Shown here one piece after another: positions 1 to 11,431 of a stretch of DNA of 64,000 nucleotides. The notes under the pieces were generated by a model. That model did not search any database. It saw nothing but the letters and a program-made list of their open reading frames with translations, and had not been told where the DNA came from. Origin of the DNA: Diphasiastrum complanatum (Eukaryota; Streptophyta; Lycopodiopsida; Lycopodiales; Lycopodiaceae); NCBI GenBank assembly GCA_029204225.1, contig CM055112.1:27611063-27675062 (forward strand). The letters run 5' to 3'. Position numbers and translations under genes: made by a program. The stretch's first letter is position 1. Each line of letters opens with the position of its first letter.

Positions 1-52
1 GACTGATTGGTGGCCCTGCTGCACTAGAAAAAACAGATTTCATGCGAAAAAA
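1..52. other. unassigned left edge
   Basis: No coding or repeat signal is recognised. This is the flank outside the left LTR of element A. It shows no convincing 5-bp match with the flank after 11803, so no target site duplication can be called for element A. Confidence 0.4.
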
Positions 53-404
53 GTTACAAGCTAAGATTCACTAGCTATGCTAGAAAGCAGGAAGAGAATG
101 CTTAAGGAGGCTAAAGAGGAGCAATCATCATAAACTGAATAAAGGAATACAATGCTGCCCTACTTATACCCTCTCCCTGAATCAAATGGACGATTCAAAA
201 AAAGGGAGGGAAAAGGATTTGGAGGGAAAATAGTGCGCCCTCCCAATAGGAGGACCCCCACTCCAAATCCATGTGACCAAGTCCTAAAAATATAACCAAA
301 TAGGGCCTCAGGCCAGTATATGAATAAAAAGGGCCCTTAGGCATGTTATGCATAATAACAATAAAAGAATGGACACGGCGAATGTAATGAGCCAAGTCCA
401 TAAC
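53..404 (-). repeat. 3' LTR of element A
   Basis: This repeats 11432-11803 closely (about 352 versus 372 bp). The main difference is that the right copy has an extra 20 bp in which a GCTAGAAAGCAGG unit is doubled. The ends read GTTAC...CATAAC on the plus strand, so they do not show the usual TG...CA. A purine tract lies directly beside it at about 405-416 (minus strand CTGCAGGGGAGG). Confidence 0.85.
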
Positions 405-622
405 CCTCCCCTGCAGAAAAACAAAGCCCTCCACCGGCTAGCAAGCATAATGACTATCTAAAGCAATAATGTAAGCATGCTAAATACTGAAAAATCATGA
501 ACTAATGGAAATACTGATGGAGAGGACAGAAGTCGTCACAACAAATACCCCAAAAGCATCATAACTGTGTAAAGCAAGTACTAAGCAAATACAACAATAA
601 AGAATAGTCATAGCTAGCCAAA

Positions 623-1885
623 TCATGAAGCAGAGGGAACATCTACAATGACATCTGTGGTAGAGGAGAGAACTAAAGCCATGAGGGCTCGAGCCTGATC
701 TGCCAATAATGGTGTATGATAAAACACATCAATAGGCTCCCAAGTGGCCTCCTCAAGAGGACGACCATCCCACTGTACTAAAAATTGAACCTGCCTGCGA
801 CGTCGACTGTACTGAAGGCGAACCTGATGGATGGCGGCTGGCAAAAAAGGGAACAGCTCTGGCTTTGTAGGAAATGTGAGATCGCGAGGAGCATCATCCT
901 CAATGGCAGCTCGTAACAGGCTAACATGAAAGATATCACAAGCTCGTGTAGAATCAGGCAACTGTAACCGGCATGTAACAGGGCTGAGGCGATCCAAGAT
1001 ACAGTAAGGCCCATAATAGCGTGGTGCAAGCTTCTCAGTAGAAGCGTGACCCTGAACAAAGTGATGACGTGCAAAGCGTAACCGGAGGTAAACCATATCA
1101 GCAACCTGAAACTCAACATGACGACGATGACGATCAACAGAAGTCTGATAGCGCTGCTGAACATGCTGTAAGTGAGTAGTAGCCCTAGCAATAAGCTCAC
1201 GAGCACCGGATAAAAAAGAAGCAATGGTAACTAGTGTATCATCAGGAGGAAGAGGCACCCCTGGCAAAAGTGGAGCATACCCATGAGCCAATAAGAAAGG
1301 TGAAACTCCAGTGCTGGTACTAACAGAGCTATTATAGCTATACTCTGCCAAACATAAATGCTGGTCCCAATCCTTCCCGGAAGGAGAAACAAAATGTCGA
1401 AGGTAATCCTCAAGGATCCGAATAAGGACCTCAGTCTGCCCATCAGCAGTAGAATGATAAGTAGTACCCATCAGAAGCTGTACATCCAAAATTCGCATAA
1501 GCTCTGTCCAGAACGTAGATGTAAACTTACTATCCCGATCAGATAGGATAGTACGTGGCATACCATGCAGGCGAAAAATATCTGATAGAAAAAGACGTGC
1601 GCACTGCTCAACTGGAACAGTACTGTGGACCAGTATAAAGTGTGCCTGTTTTGAGAACCGATCTACCACCACCATACAAGAGTCATGACCACGGCGGGTA
1701 TGAGGAAGACCAAGGATAAAGTCCATAGAAATATCTGTCCACTGGCGATGAGGAATGGGCCAACTCTGGAGCAAACCAGCGGACTTAGCACGGGAGTATT
1801 TATTACGGGCACAAAAAGGACAATCACGAATAAGATGGGCTAGCTCAGACTTTATGGATGGCCAATAGAAATTGTCTTTAAGACG
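623..1885 (-). pseudogene. integrase and chromodomain of element A
   Basis: The reading frame is open for over 400 codons on the minus strand. It carries the CPFCARN part of the zinc-binding HHCC motif near 1815-1825. The integrase core follows, with catalytic residues in TDISMDF (D), LSDRDSKF (D) and DGQTEVLIRILE (E). The C-terminal third has the chromovirus GPY-like segment (APRYYGPYCILDRL) and a chromodomain ending in VQWDGRPLEEATWEP. Family knowledge: integrase inserts the cDNA and the chromodomain steers insertion to particular chromatin. The part read here is intact, but upstream frames are broken, so the polyprotein cannot be made. Confidence 0.85.
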
Positions 1886-2360
1886 TGCATAAGACTTTTG
1901 AAGACCAAAATGGCCACCAATAGGGGAAGCATGAGATCAGACAACAACTGAGGATGAATGGAAAGAGAACTGGGAATACATAAAGCACCATAGTGGTATA
2001 AACGATCATCAACAATAGTATAAACCTGGAACTTCCGAGAGGACGAAAGGGGACGAGTATGATAAACATCAGAAAAGTCAGAACAAGACAAATATGCGGC
2101 CGGTAAATCATCAAACCAAGAAGGAACTGGAAGCAACAATACTATGTAACAATGCAGGAAGACGAGATAAAGCATCAGCGGCCGTGTTTGCCTTGCATGG
2201 ACGATACAAAATATCAAAATGAAAAAAGGGAACACGATACAAATAATGATGCCATTTCTTAAGACCATGGATAACAACAAGTAGCTCTTTTTCATGTATA
2301 GAGTAACGTTGCTCATAAGAGCGCAAACGACGAGACTCATAAGCAATAACACACTTGGAC
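1886..2360 (-). pseudogene. RNase H C-terminal part and linker of element A
   Basis: The frame at 2111-2360 gives the end of a gypsy RNase H region: YEQRYSIHEKELLVVIHGLK, then LYRPCKANTAADALSRL. A frameshift near 2110 moves the downstream linker (about 1889-2110) to another frame, and a second change near 1860-1885 returns to the integrase frame. The 5' part of the same RNase H domain lies at 8829-9060, on the far side of element B. Confidence 0.8.
2356..2360. repeat. left target site duplication of element B
   Basis: TGGAC here matches CGGAC at 8824-8828 with one mismatch. When element B and one copy are ignored, the RNase H frame of element A runs on without a shift, which supports these boundaries. 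Confidence 0.75.
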
Positions 2361-2839
2361 TGTCACAAGCCAGTCTCTCCAAGCTTGTGAATCCTAGAAG
2401 CCGGTGTGTAGAATCCACCTCCCAACCATAGGCACCCCCTCCTTGAGTCCTTCTACCTGCTATTCCCGTCAATTGGCACATGGCATCCACCTGTGGGTGA
2501 TCAGTCCACTTGGCATGCCTAGCCCCTGTGACCTATGAATACTGAGTAACTCATAGGGTACCACCCCTGTGCCCCGCCAAAGACCTGTGACCCTCTTGGT
2601 CACCCCGACTACTTGCCGGCTAGCATCTCGTCACTGACGGCTAGGGTCCCGACGGTCAAGACACACCGCATCTCTGACAACTTGTCAGGCGGCCACACCG
2701 GGTCACTGCTCGTGACGCACCGGTTCCAACTTGGGACTGATGTCCTCCTCGGTCACTGGCCCTTGCCAATACTTGGCCTCAGGCGCTCAGGTGACTGGCC
2801 GTGCCAAGGTCATGATAGAGTCGTAACTGGACTCTAACA
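2361..2839 (-). repeat. 3' LTR of element B
   Basis: Direct repeat of 8348-8823. It starts TGTCACAAGCC and ends CTCTAACA on the plus strand, with TG/CA ends as expected. Confidence 0.93.
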
Positions 2840-2856
2840 ATCCTTCCCTCCTCTGG
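2840..2856 (-). other. polypurine tract of element B
   Basis: On the minus strand the bases just before the 3' LTR read AGAGGAGGGAAGGAT. This is the position and composition of the primer for plus-strand cDNA synthesis. Confidence 0.8.
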
Positions 2857-2860
2857 CAAG

Positions 2861-5800
2861 TCATCGGTCCTCGATGACAAACTCTGGGTAAGACTTCTGC
2901 AACGCCTGTCGCGTCTCCCAGGTAGCATCTGACAACGGATGCCCTTTCCAGGTTACTAGATACTCTTGAAGGAGACGATTCCGCAATCGTCGCTCCCTTC
3001 GATCTAGGATTCTGTCTGGCCCATAACTTGTGGTGTCTTTCTCCTCAAGAGACACTAGACCTTCCACCAGGCTATCCCCATCGTGCAAACATTTCTTCAG
3101 TTTGCTAACATGGAATATTGGATGCACCTTGCATCCAACAGGTAGCTGTAGCTTATAAGCTACTTGGCTCACCTTCTTAATAATCAACCATGGTCCACAA
3201 TACCTAGGAGATAACTTGCTGCACTTTCCTGTGCGTAGCACCTTCGACTTCGAAGGGACTAGTAAATACACCCAATCTCCATTCTCAAATTCCCGATAGG
3301 TACGATTCTCACGAGCATAACTCTCTGCCCTGGCTACAGCTTTGGACAAGTTATCTCGTGCCAACTCTAGCTTCTGCTGCATCTGAGCCAAAAACTCTAC
3401 AACACTAGGTACCCTATGCGGAACCCCTATGATTGCAGGACTCAGTGGCCTGAAACCATAATTGAGCTCAAATGGACTCAATCCAGTGGACGCATGTCTC
3501 TTATCATTGTACGCGAACTCCAATAGCGGTAAATGCTTTACCCAGTCTGTTTGCGTACTACTCACATATGCCCTAAGCATATCTTCCAAAATCTGATTCA
3601 CTCGCTCTGTTTGGCCATCCGTCTGAGGATGCTCAGAACTACTCATCCGCAACTGTGTTCCCAACTTGGCGAACACCTCAATCCAGAAATTTCCCGTAAA
3701 CTTGGGATCCCTGTCAGAAACTATGGACTTCAGAAGACCATGTAACTTGACAATATTCTGAATAAACAACTCAGCCACTTGCGGAGTTGTGACCTTCTTG
3801 GTCGTTGCGATGAAATGAGCCATCTTAGAAAACCTGTCTACCACTACCATAACGGAATTGAATCCATTCTGGGTCTTGGGTAGCCCAACAATAAAATCCA
3901 TAGAGATGCTTTCCCACCTTCCTGTAGGTATCTCAAGTGGATGTAGCAAGCCCGGAGGACTTACTCTCTCGGCCTTGTTCACCTGACAAGCCGTGCAATG
4001 CTGGACATACTCTCTTACATCCCGTTGCAATCGTGGCCAGAAATAATGCCTTCTCAAAAGCCCACTGGTCTTATCAATACCAGGGTGCCATGCGCAGGGA
4101 CTATCATGGCATTCATGAAGTATCTTACGACGAAGATCCTTCACGTCTAGCATGAAAACTTTTCCATTTCTCAATAACATAAAATCCTTCACGGTGTATG
4201 TTAAATATGTACTGGTGTGTGCCTCTACGGAAGCGACAGCCTCGATTGACTCTTCCATTTGGTCGACTACCTTGCGCGCATTAGGCCACACACGCTGACA
4301 ATGCGGGTCCTTTTCTTGAGCCTTCTTAATCTCCTCCATGAGACCACTGTCAACCACAATAAAGCTCATCTGATGCAGTATATGAGATAGTGCATCAGCG
4401 ATCACATTTTCCTTCCCTCTTCGGAAGCGAATTTCCAAATGAAATTCCTGCATCAGCTCGGCCCACCGAGCTTGGCGGCCCTTCAAATCTGGCTGAGTGC
4501 AAAAATACCTTAAAGCATGATGATCTGTGTACACATAAAACTCGGTGCCATATAAATAATGTCTTTACACCTTGTGCGCATGTATAATCGCATACAGCTC
4601 TTGCTCGTGTGTAGGGTATCTCTGTTGAGCTGGTGTCAACTTCTTACTTTCAAAGGCTACTGGTCTACCCTCTTGGCTCAACACTGCACCTACGGCAATG
4701 CCACTTGCATCCGTCTCTAGGTCAAAAGGTTTCTGGGTATCCACAATCTTGAGAACTGGAGCCGTGGCCACAGACTCCTTCAAGTTCTCAAAACGTTGCT
4801 GAGCTTCAGCATCCCATCGAACCACGATGTTGTTTTTCCTTAACTGGTCCGTTAAAGAAGCAGCTATCCAGGAATAATTCTTAACGAACCGTCGGTAGAA
4901 CTTACAAAAGCCTAAGAAAGACTGTAATTGGCGTATATCGGCAGGCCTCGGCCACTTCTTAACCACAGCCACCTTGGCTGGATGAACCGAAATACCCTCA
5001 GCTGTCACTACGTGACCCAAATACTCGACACGAGTCTTACACAACTCTGTCTTCTGAGCATTGGCATACAAGACATAAGCTTGTAACTTGCCCAAAACGG
5101 TCTTGAGATGAATCTCATGCTCCTCAACCGCTTTACTAAAAACCAATATATCATCAATAAAATTGACGACAAACTTGCCCATATAGTCTCGCAAGACATC
5201 GTTCATGAGCATCATGAACGTGGTTGGGGCATTGGTTAACCCAAATGGCATAACCAAAAATTCATAATGACCGAAACGGGTTCGGAAGGCCGTCTTCTGG
5301 ACGTCTTCATCTCGAATCCGTATTTAATGGTATCCACTTTTGAGATCTATCTTACTGAAAATGGTTGCACCTTGCAACGCATCCAGTAGATCATCAATCC
5401 TGGGCATCGGAAACCTGTGCTTTACAGTGATCTTATTCAATGCCCTGTAATCTACACACATCCAAAAACTACCATCTTTTTTCTTAACAAGTAAAATAGG
5501 AGAGGCGAAAGGTGAATAACTTGGATGGATGTACCCCTATTTGAGATACTCCTCCAACATCTTTCTGACTTCCTCTTCCTCTTTTAGGCTCATCCTATAA
5601 GGAGGCCTACATACCGGACTTGCCCCTGGAACAAGCTTAATACGATGATCAACGTTCCGACTAGGCGGCAATCCCTCTGGCATATTACTAATTAGCACGT
5701 GTTTGAACTGCGTGCGGATGGACTTCTCCAACTCACTTGTTGGGTCACATCTAGACTGTAATGCAAATACATGTGCACTAGGGGATGCAAAAGTAAATGA

Positions 5801-5890
5801 AGCTTCTTGTGGTTTATTAGTGAGTGTGCTTATCTGATTATTACCAACATAAGAATCAAAACTGGAATCAACATTCACTAACACAACCAC
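2861..5890 (-). pseudogene. pol of element B: RT, RNase H, integrase, chromodomain
   Basis: One reading frame spans the whole interval but is cut by three stop codons, at 5537-5539, 5324-5326 and 4565-4567. RT is recognised from RPPYRMSLKEEEEVRKMLEE, MPFGLTNAPTTF and the catalytic block NFIDDILVFSK (FIDD in place of the commoner YVDD/YLDD). RNase H shows DASGIAVGAVLSQ and TDHHALRYF. Integrase shows the HHCC zinc region (HECHDSPCAWHPG...CTACQVNKA), then the D,D,E residues in SMDFIVGL, VSDRDPKF and DGQTERVNQILED. The chromodomain ends YLVTWKGHPLSDATWE. Two of the stops fall in RT and one near the middle of RNase H. Each looks like a point mutation, so this is an old but otherwise well-preserved copy. 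Confidence 0.9.
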
Positions 5891-6580
5891 AAATACTGAA
5901 TCTCCATTCTCTTTATTTGCATATAGGTAACAAGAGGACCCACAACAGATGGTCTCTCCCCCTTTAAGACATGAGACATACCCTCATGCCCGAACTTATA
6001 CACATGTGATTTAAAATCTATAGCGGGCTGCTTACTTGCATGCCACCGCTTACCAAGTACAATATCAAACTTAGCTAGTTTAGTGATTTCAAAATCTAAC
6101 TTCTCGGTATACGTCTGAAGAGACAAAGACGCCCGAGAGATTCTTTCATCCAAAACCTCTGTTCCCTTACCATCTGGCATCTCAACAATATACCGGTAAT
6201 TTGATGGAACAGTAGCCAAGTGAAATTTCTTCACCACACGAGAATTGATGATATTATGCGAGGAACCGGTGTCAAATAAGATGAGCAGGTCATGACCTTC
6301 CAGTTTTCCCCTCATGCGTATCAGTTCACTATCTGGAAACTGATAAGCCTCTCGCGCTTTGGTGGACAAGAAACAAACTGGTGCCTCTAGAACAAGCTTC
6401 CGCACCGAAATAGTCATGACACGACGAGTGTCCTCATCATCACTTACCAACAAGTCATCCAAAATTTCCTCATCCTTGCCCTCATCTTGACGTTGCATAG
6501 TATGGAGCTTCTTGCCCGTACGTCGAGGACAATCTTTGAAAAGATGCTTGCCAAGACAAAAAACATAATCCGTCTTTCTT
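5891..6580 (-). pseudogene. protease region of element B
   Basis: The frame carries LILFDTGSSHNIINSRVV, the D-T-G active-site motif of retropepsin-type aspartic proteases, followed by the FDIVLGKRWHASKQPAIDF region typical of gypsy proteases. It overlaps the RT frame at about 5880-5900, where a frameshift separates it from pol, and is out of frame with gag upstream. The active-site residues are intact. Confidence 0.8.
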
Positions 6581-7560
6581 GGCCTTTTCCTTTTGCTCAG
6601 GATTGAGGGGAGACTTGTCATAAGCACGACGAGCCATAGGAGATCCCGCCTTGCGCTTCAAAGTCTGTTGCATCTGGATAGGATCCTTCTGCAAAAAGCC
6701 TTTCTGACCAGCTTGGCGAGACTTTCGCGAACCCTTCTGAGGCCAGCTTGGCGCTCCAGATTCAGCCTTGGTGCGCACATTGCTTTCAAAGTTGAGAGCT
6801 GTAGCAACTGCCTCTTCTAAGGTCTTGCACCCTTCATTAAGCACTGAAGGCCTCAACTCTTCACGAAGGCCAAATATGAACTTGTGGACTACCAGCCACT
6901 CGGGAATCTCTTCCGGAATATTGATAAGTATCTCACGATACCTGTCAGCATATTCCTGCACCATGTACTGCCTCTGACGATGCAAAAGCCAAGCATCCGT
7001 CGCGCGCACATGCTCATGTGGGGGAATAACTGAGCTCTAAAAGCTCGCTTAAACTCAAGCCAGGTGGATGGAGCCTGGTTAGACTTCAACAACTTGCGCC
7101 ACCGCCTGTCAGCAAAATCATTGAAATGGTAAGCAGCTTTGCGGACCCGCCAACCCTCATCAGTTGGGGACCGTTTCAAATCAAAATACTCTTCCCACTT
7201 ATGCAACCACTGATCTACAATATTAGTATTGCGTTGGGGAGTGTTTCCAGCGAAACGGGTAGGTTTAATATCTTTGTCTTCTGGATAGGGTGGAGGTAAC
7301 ATAGGACGAACAGCAAAAGACGAATAAGGTGGAGCATACTGGGAGGCAGACACATAACCACCAGCTACCATTATCGCTCGCATCTCTGCGACGATCTTTT
7401 CCACACTATCCATGCGAGCTTGCACAGAAGGGGAAGTACCAGCAGGCGAACGGGCAGGCACTGTAGGCGGATTATGGGAAGGACTAAGCACAGGGCTGGG
7501 TGGTGTTGATGGAAGAGCAACAGGTGGACTGAGCGGAATATCAACTCTATCATCTTCCAT
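6560..7560 (-). pseudogene. gag of element B
   Basis: The likely start is the ATG at 7560-7558 (MEDDRVDIPLS). A Pro/Ser-rich N-terminus leads into a retrotransposon gag domain (WLHKWEEYFDLKR, AAYHFNDFADRRWRKLL, ADRYREILINIPEE, FIFGLREELRPSV). A single-base frameshift near 7005-7020 splits it. A second near 6565 disrupts the CCHC zinc knuckle (remaining CLGKHLFKDCP), apparently by shortening of a T run. Family role: gag forms the virus-like particle and binds RNA. Confidence 0.82.
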
Positions 7561-8332
7561 TATGAAACAAAACAGAGACAGCACGGAATCAAGCTAAAAA
7601 TTGCACTTATTGAAACACAGTCAGGAAAAGAAATGTTCAGCCTATTGACAATTTAGAACTGAAAGAGACAAAAGGCAACTGGAAAGTAACAAAGCCAAGG
7701 ACAGGTAGTACTTCCCTTGCGTCCTATGCTGGTACACAAGTCGGTAAAGAACTTAATTTTGGCACAAAATCGGCTTGAAAGTCGAAAAAAACAGGAAAAA
7801 AGCGGGCTGTTTGACGTCGAATTTCTTCCAAACGGCAAAAGCTTTTCACGAACGGTCAACTAGCAGTAGGTCGCCCTCCTACTAGGCCCAATCTGAAACT
7901 TTAACAGCAGAAATCGGAAAAGTTATGTCCAATCCAAAAATCTGACCTGTTTTTTGTTCGGAAACCGACTTTTTAGTGAAACAGAGGCAAATCTGCTCCA
8001 AAACCGGCTTATAATGGCTCTAAAGGATCGCTATGGATACTAGAAACATGCTCCCAAAATCTGATCAGGATCTGAGAAGGCTCCGGAAAGTTATGAGTGA
8101 AAAACCTTTTGAAAAATGCGCTGGAGCATCTGATTTCTTTTGCCAAGTTTTTGCTCCCTCAAACGGGTGTTTGTGGGCTCCCTGTATGCTGGAACAACAG
8201 CGCTGGAGGCCCACCTTTCTTCTCCAATTTGTCTCCCACGTTTTCTCCCTCCAAAATCCTTCAAAAACAAGCAAAATCCAACAATTTGTACACTTTCTCT
8301 CTCTAGAACGACGTTTTCTCTCTCTAGGATGA
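7561..8332 (-). other. 5' leader of element B
   Basis: Non-coding stretch between the primer site and gag. No conserved protein is seen in any frame. It should contain the untranslated leader and packaging region. Confidence 0.6.
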
Positions 8333-8345
8333 GGCTCTGATACCA
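8333..8345 (-). other. primer binding site of element B (initiator Met tRNA)
   Basis: The minus strand reads TGGTATCAGAGCC, complementary to the 3' end of plant initiator methionine tRNA, two bases inside the 5' LTR. Confidence 0.9.
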
Positions 8346-8347
8346 AT

Positions 8348-8823
8348 TGTCACAAGCCAGTCTCTCCAAGCTCGTGAATCCTAGAAGCCGGTGTGTAGAA
8401 TCCACCTCCCAACCATAGGCACCCCCTCCTTGAGTCCTACCTGCTATTCCCGTCAACTGGCACATGGCATCCACCTGTGGGTGATCAATCCACTTGGCAT
8501 GCCTAGCCCGTGTGACCTATGAATACTGAGTAACTCATAGGGTACTACCCCCTTGCCCCGCCAAAGACTTGTGACCCTCTTGGTCACCTCGACTACTTGC
8601 CGGCTAGCATCTTGTCACTGACGGCTAGGGTCCCAACGGTCAAGACACACCGCATCTCTGACAACTTTTCAGGCGGCCACACCGGGTCACTGCTCGTGAC
8701 GCACCGGTCCCAACTTGGGATTGATGTCCTCCTCGGTCACTGGCCCTTGCCAATACTTGGCCTTAGGCCCTCAGGTGACCGGCCGTGCCAAGGTCATGAT
8801 AGAGTCGTAATTGGACTCTAACA
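8348..8823 (-). repeat. 5' LTR of element B
   Basis: Partner of 2361-2839, with the same ends. The flanking CGGAC at 8824-8828 is the second copy of the target site duplication. Confidence 0.93.
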
Positions 8824-9880
8824 CGGACTGACGGAGAAGAGCGCCTAAACCAATAGCACTAGTCTCAACAATAAAACGCTAATCAAACTGGGGAAGACAC
8901 ATAACAATAGCAGAAACAATGGCATGACGTAAAGCATTAAAAGCAGTTTGACACTCATAAGTCCAAACAAAGGCATGAGACTTCTTTAGTAACGAATGAA
9001 GCGGAGCAGCCATAGTGGCAAAATACTTAACAGGATGACGAAGATGGGTTGCCATACCTAAAAACGGACAGAATGAACATTGGTTGGGACAGGCCAATTC
9101 TCAATAGCCTGAACTTTCTGAGGATCAAGACGGATAAATCCACCACAAATAAGAAAACCCAAAAATTCGATTTCAGCCACGACAAAAGAACATTTGGACA
9201 ATTTGGCGAATAGTTGATGCTTGATAAGTAATTCAAACATTGAAGATAGATGTTTTACATGATCAGACAAAGAAGTACTAAAAACAAGAATGTCATCAAA
9301 ATAAACTAAGACACAAACACCTAAAAGAGGACGTAAAATGTTATTCATAGGATTCTGAAATGTCGGTGGATCATTCTGAACACCAAATGGAAGAACACGA
9401 AATTCATACAAACCCAAATGAGTACGAAATGCAGTCTTATGCTCATCAGAAGGACGCATCCTAATTTGGTAGTATCCAAAACATAGGTCAATTTTGGAAA
9501 AGATGGAAGAAGTGCCAAGCTGATCAAAAAGGTCATCCATGTGAGGTATAGGATAGTCATTGCAAAGGCGTTTGGTTCCATCTTTTTTGGCAGCAAGGAG
9601 GACATGAGCACCAAAAGGACTATGGCTAGGAACAATGAGGCCCTGACGTAAAAGGGAAGCAATTTGGAGCTGGACCTCATCACGTTCATCTTTAGACATA
9701 CGATATGGAGCACGAGAGGGTGGGGTAGCACCAAGAATAAGATCAATATGGTGGGTGACATCTCGTAATGGTGGCAGAGACGTAGGTTCTGAAAAGACGA
9801 CAGAATACCGATGCAATAAGTCAGAAATCACCTGAGGAAGAGGACCCATGGATGGAGCAGGAGGAGCAGCAACTGATGTA
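8824..9880 (-). pseudogene. reverse transcriptase and 5' part of RNase H of element A
   Basis: RT motifs are DVTHHIDLILGATPPSRAPY, FGAHVLLAAKKDGTKRLC, DLCFGYYQIRM, VLPFGVQNDPPTFQ and the catalytic LVYFDDILVFS. About a dozen residues normally present between KRLCNDY and YPIPHMDD are missing, so an in-frame deletion removed the YRALN-type motif. A frameshift lies near 9060. The next frame (8829-9097) carries the connection and the start of RNase H (FVWTYECQTAFNALR, then VETSAIGLGALL), with one internal stop (about 8880). It stops at the insertion point of element B. Confidence 0.85.
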
Positions 9881-9882
9881 CT

Positions 9883-10300
9883 CTAAATGATATAAAGAGC
9901 TGCACCCTGAGCCTTTGGCAGGCTACGCATAAACTGCTTCCCGGTAACCAACTGATAGTCACCCTGGGAATCAATACCAAAAAGTAAATGATGCCGACCA
10001 GCATGTGTAAAAGACAATGTCTGCTGAGAAAGATCCACAACGACAGTACCAAGGGATGAAAACCAATCTACACCAAGAATAGTGTCATAGTGCTCCAGAG
10101 GAATAATATAGAAATCTGCTTGTCCAGAGAAGTCACCATTGCTATAGTCCAAGCCCTGAAACATCTGAGAGCTGATAAAAGTATGTGAGCTAGCAACCTC
10201 GACACTGAGAGACTGTGTAGCAGAAATAGGTGTAGCACGAATCCTGGTGGAAATGTAACTGCTAATAAATGAGTGTGTACTGCCCAGCCCAAGTAGCATA
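9883..10300 (-). pseudogene. aspartic protease region of element A, active site lost
   Basis: The frame reads GLGSTHSFISSYIST, then FYIIPLEHYDTILGVDWF and TLSFTHAGRHHLLFG, the pattern of gypsy retropepsin domains, in which DSG or DTG normally precedes STHSFI. Here the catalytic aspartate position is Gly and the next residue is Leu, so the protease would be dead. The frame ends at a stop just before RT and is shifted relative to gag. Confidence 0.75.
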
Positions 10301-11183
10301 AGCAAGTTGCGAATGGCAAGCGGTAGAAGCAGGATCATCAGGAAGCGGGTCAGCCGACTCATCAATAGAATGTGGGTCAGGAGTGTCAAGAATCTGGATA
10401 TAAACATCAGAATCATCAGGAGTAAGAGCCTCATGGTAAAAAACAGCGGTAGGAGGACCAGGAGACTGTCGGCGATCACGGGCGAGATGATCTGGACTCT
10501 TACAGCGATAATAGAGGCGCTTCTGCTGAATCTCAGCGAACTCTGCGGCTGTATAACGACGAACAAAGGCAGGGCGAGGTGTAGAAGGGCGAGGGGGAAC
10601 GATAGTAGAAGAAGCCAAAGTAGGAGAAGCAGTGGAAAGAGGACGAGAAAAACGAGAAGAAGTGGACAACTCAGGATAGTTATGCTGCAGGGTAGTAGCC
10701 AAGGAGATAGCATCTGAGAGAGTAGGAGGCCGAAAAGAGGAAACATCATATCGTAAGGAGCCTCTAAGACCAGCAATAAAACGTGAAATAAGTTCTGTAG
10801 GATAAAGATCAGTAAAAAGGTAAGAAAGCTCAATAAACTGATCAATAGAAGCAGTCAAATGACTAGTATGGCGAAGGCTACGAAACAGATCACGTTGGTG
10901 AACCAACCACTGTGGGTCAATCATAGCCATACGAAGATCATGCCGAAAAGTAGGCCATATATGTAATCCCTCACGAGTAGGCTCAGAGCGATAGACACGC
11001 CACCAAGTTTGAGCTCGACCATCTAAATGTAACGCAACCAACTGCACTTTCTGGGTTTCAGTCTTGGGATACATAAGAAAATAGGTTTCTAACTTAGAGA
11101 ACCAATTTTCCAAGATATTCCCATCAGATGAACCAGAATAAGTAGTAAGCTGGATGCGATCCCGATGGGTTAGCAGGGCGCTG

Positions 11184-11412
11184 AACAGCCTCCACCAAAA
11201 CTGCAAAAGATGATGAAGAAATCGTCGAAAGTGATGGGCAGTAGGGCGCTGGACAGCCACCACCAATCTGCAAAAATGACGGAGAAAAATCGATGAAAGT
11301 GATGGGTGGTAGGGTGCTGGACAGCCTCCACCAATCTGCAAGAAGGTTGACGGAGAAAAATCGATGAAAGTGATGGGTGGTAGGGCGTTGGACAGCCTCC
11401 ACCAATCTGCAG
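11184..11412. repeat. tandem repeat of about 70 bp at the gag start of element A
   Basis: Three full units and a partial fourth, each starting near ACAGCCTCCACCAA and including a CGATGAAAGTGATGGG core, with a spacing of about 68-71 bp. The units diverge slightly from each other. They translate to a repeated ITFIDFSPS-like peptide in one frame. Confidence 0.8.
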
Positions 11413-11418
11413 GAAAGT

Positions 11419-11430
11419 GCTTTGATACCA
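11419..11430 (-). other. primer binding site of element A
   Basis: The minus strand reads TGGTATCAAAGC next to the 5' LTR. It matches the initiator Met tRNA site with one change. Confidence 0.8.
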
Positions 11431-11431
11431 A

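Larger units (their letters stand above)
2361..8823 (-). mobile_element. Element B: Ty3/gypsy chromovirus inserted in element A
   Basis: A complete minus-strand element of about 6.46 kb. It has LTRs of 479 and 476 bp with TGT...ACA ends, a perfect-looking initiator-Met primer site (8333-8345) two bases from the 5' LTR, a leader (about 7561-8332), gag, protease, RT, RNase H, integrase with chromodomain, and a purine tract next to the 3' LTR. By eye the two LTRs differ at roughly 20 positions plus a 3-bp indel (about 96% identity), so the insertion is not recent. The coding part has at least three nonsense codons in pol and about three frameshifts. Confidence 0.93.
10262..11430 (-). pseudogene. 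gag of element A
   Basis: The gag domain is clear: YSGSSDGNILENWFSKLETY, LVALHLDGRAQTWWRVY, DLRMAMIDPQW and FIAGLRGSLRYDV. A Ser/Pro-rich segment follows, then a degraded zinc knuckle (YYRCKSPDHLARDR, missing its first and last Cys). The frame is open right up to the primer site with no ATG before the gag domain. The N-terminus is built from tandem repeats (see 11184-11412), so the true start was probably lost or is in the repeat region. Confidence 0.8.
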
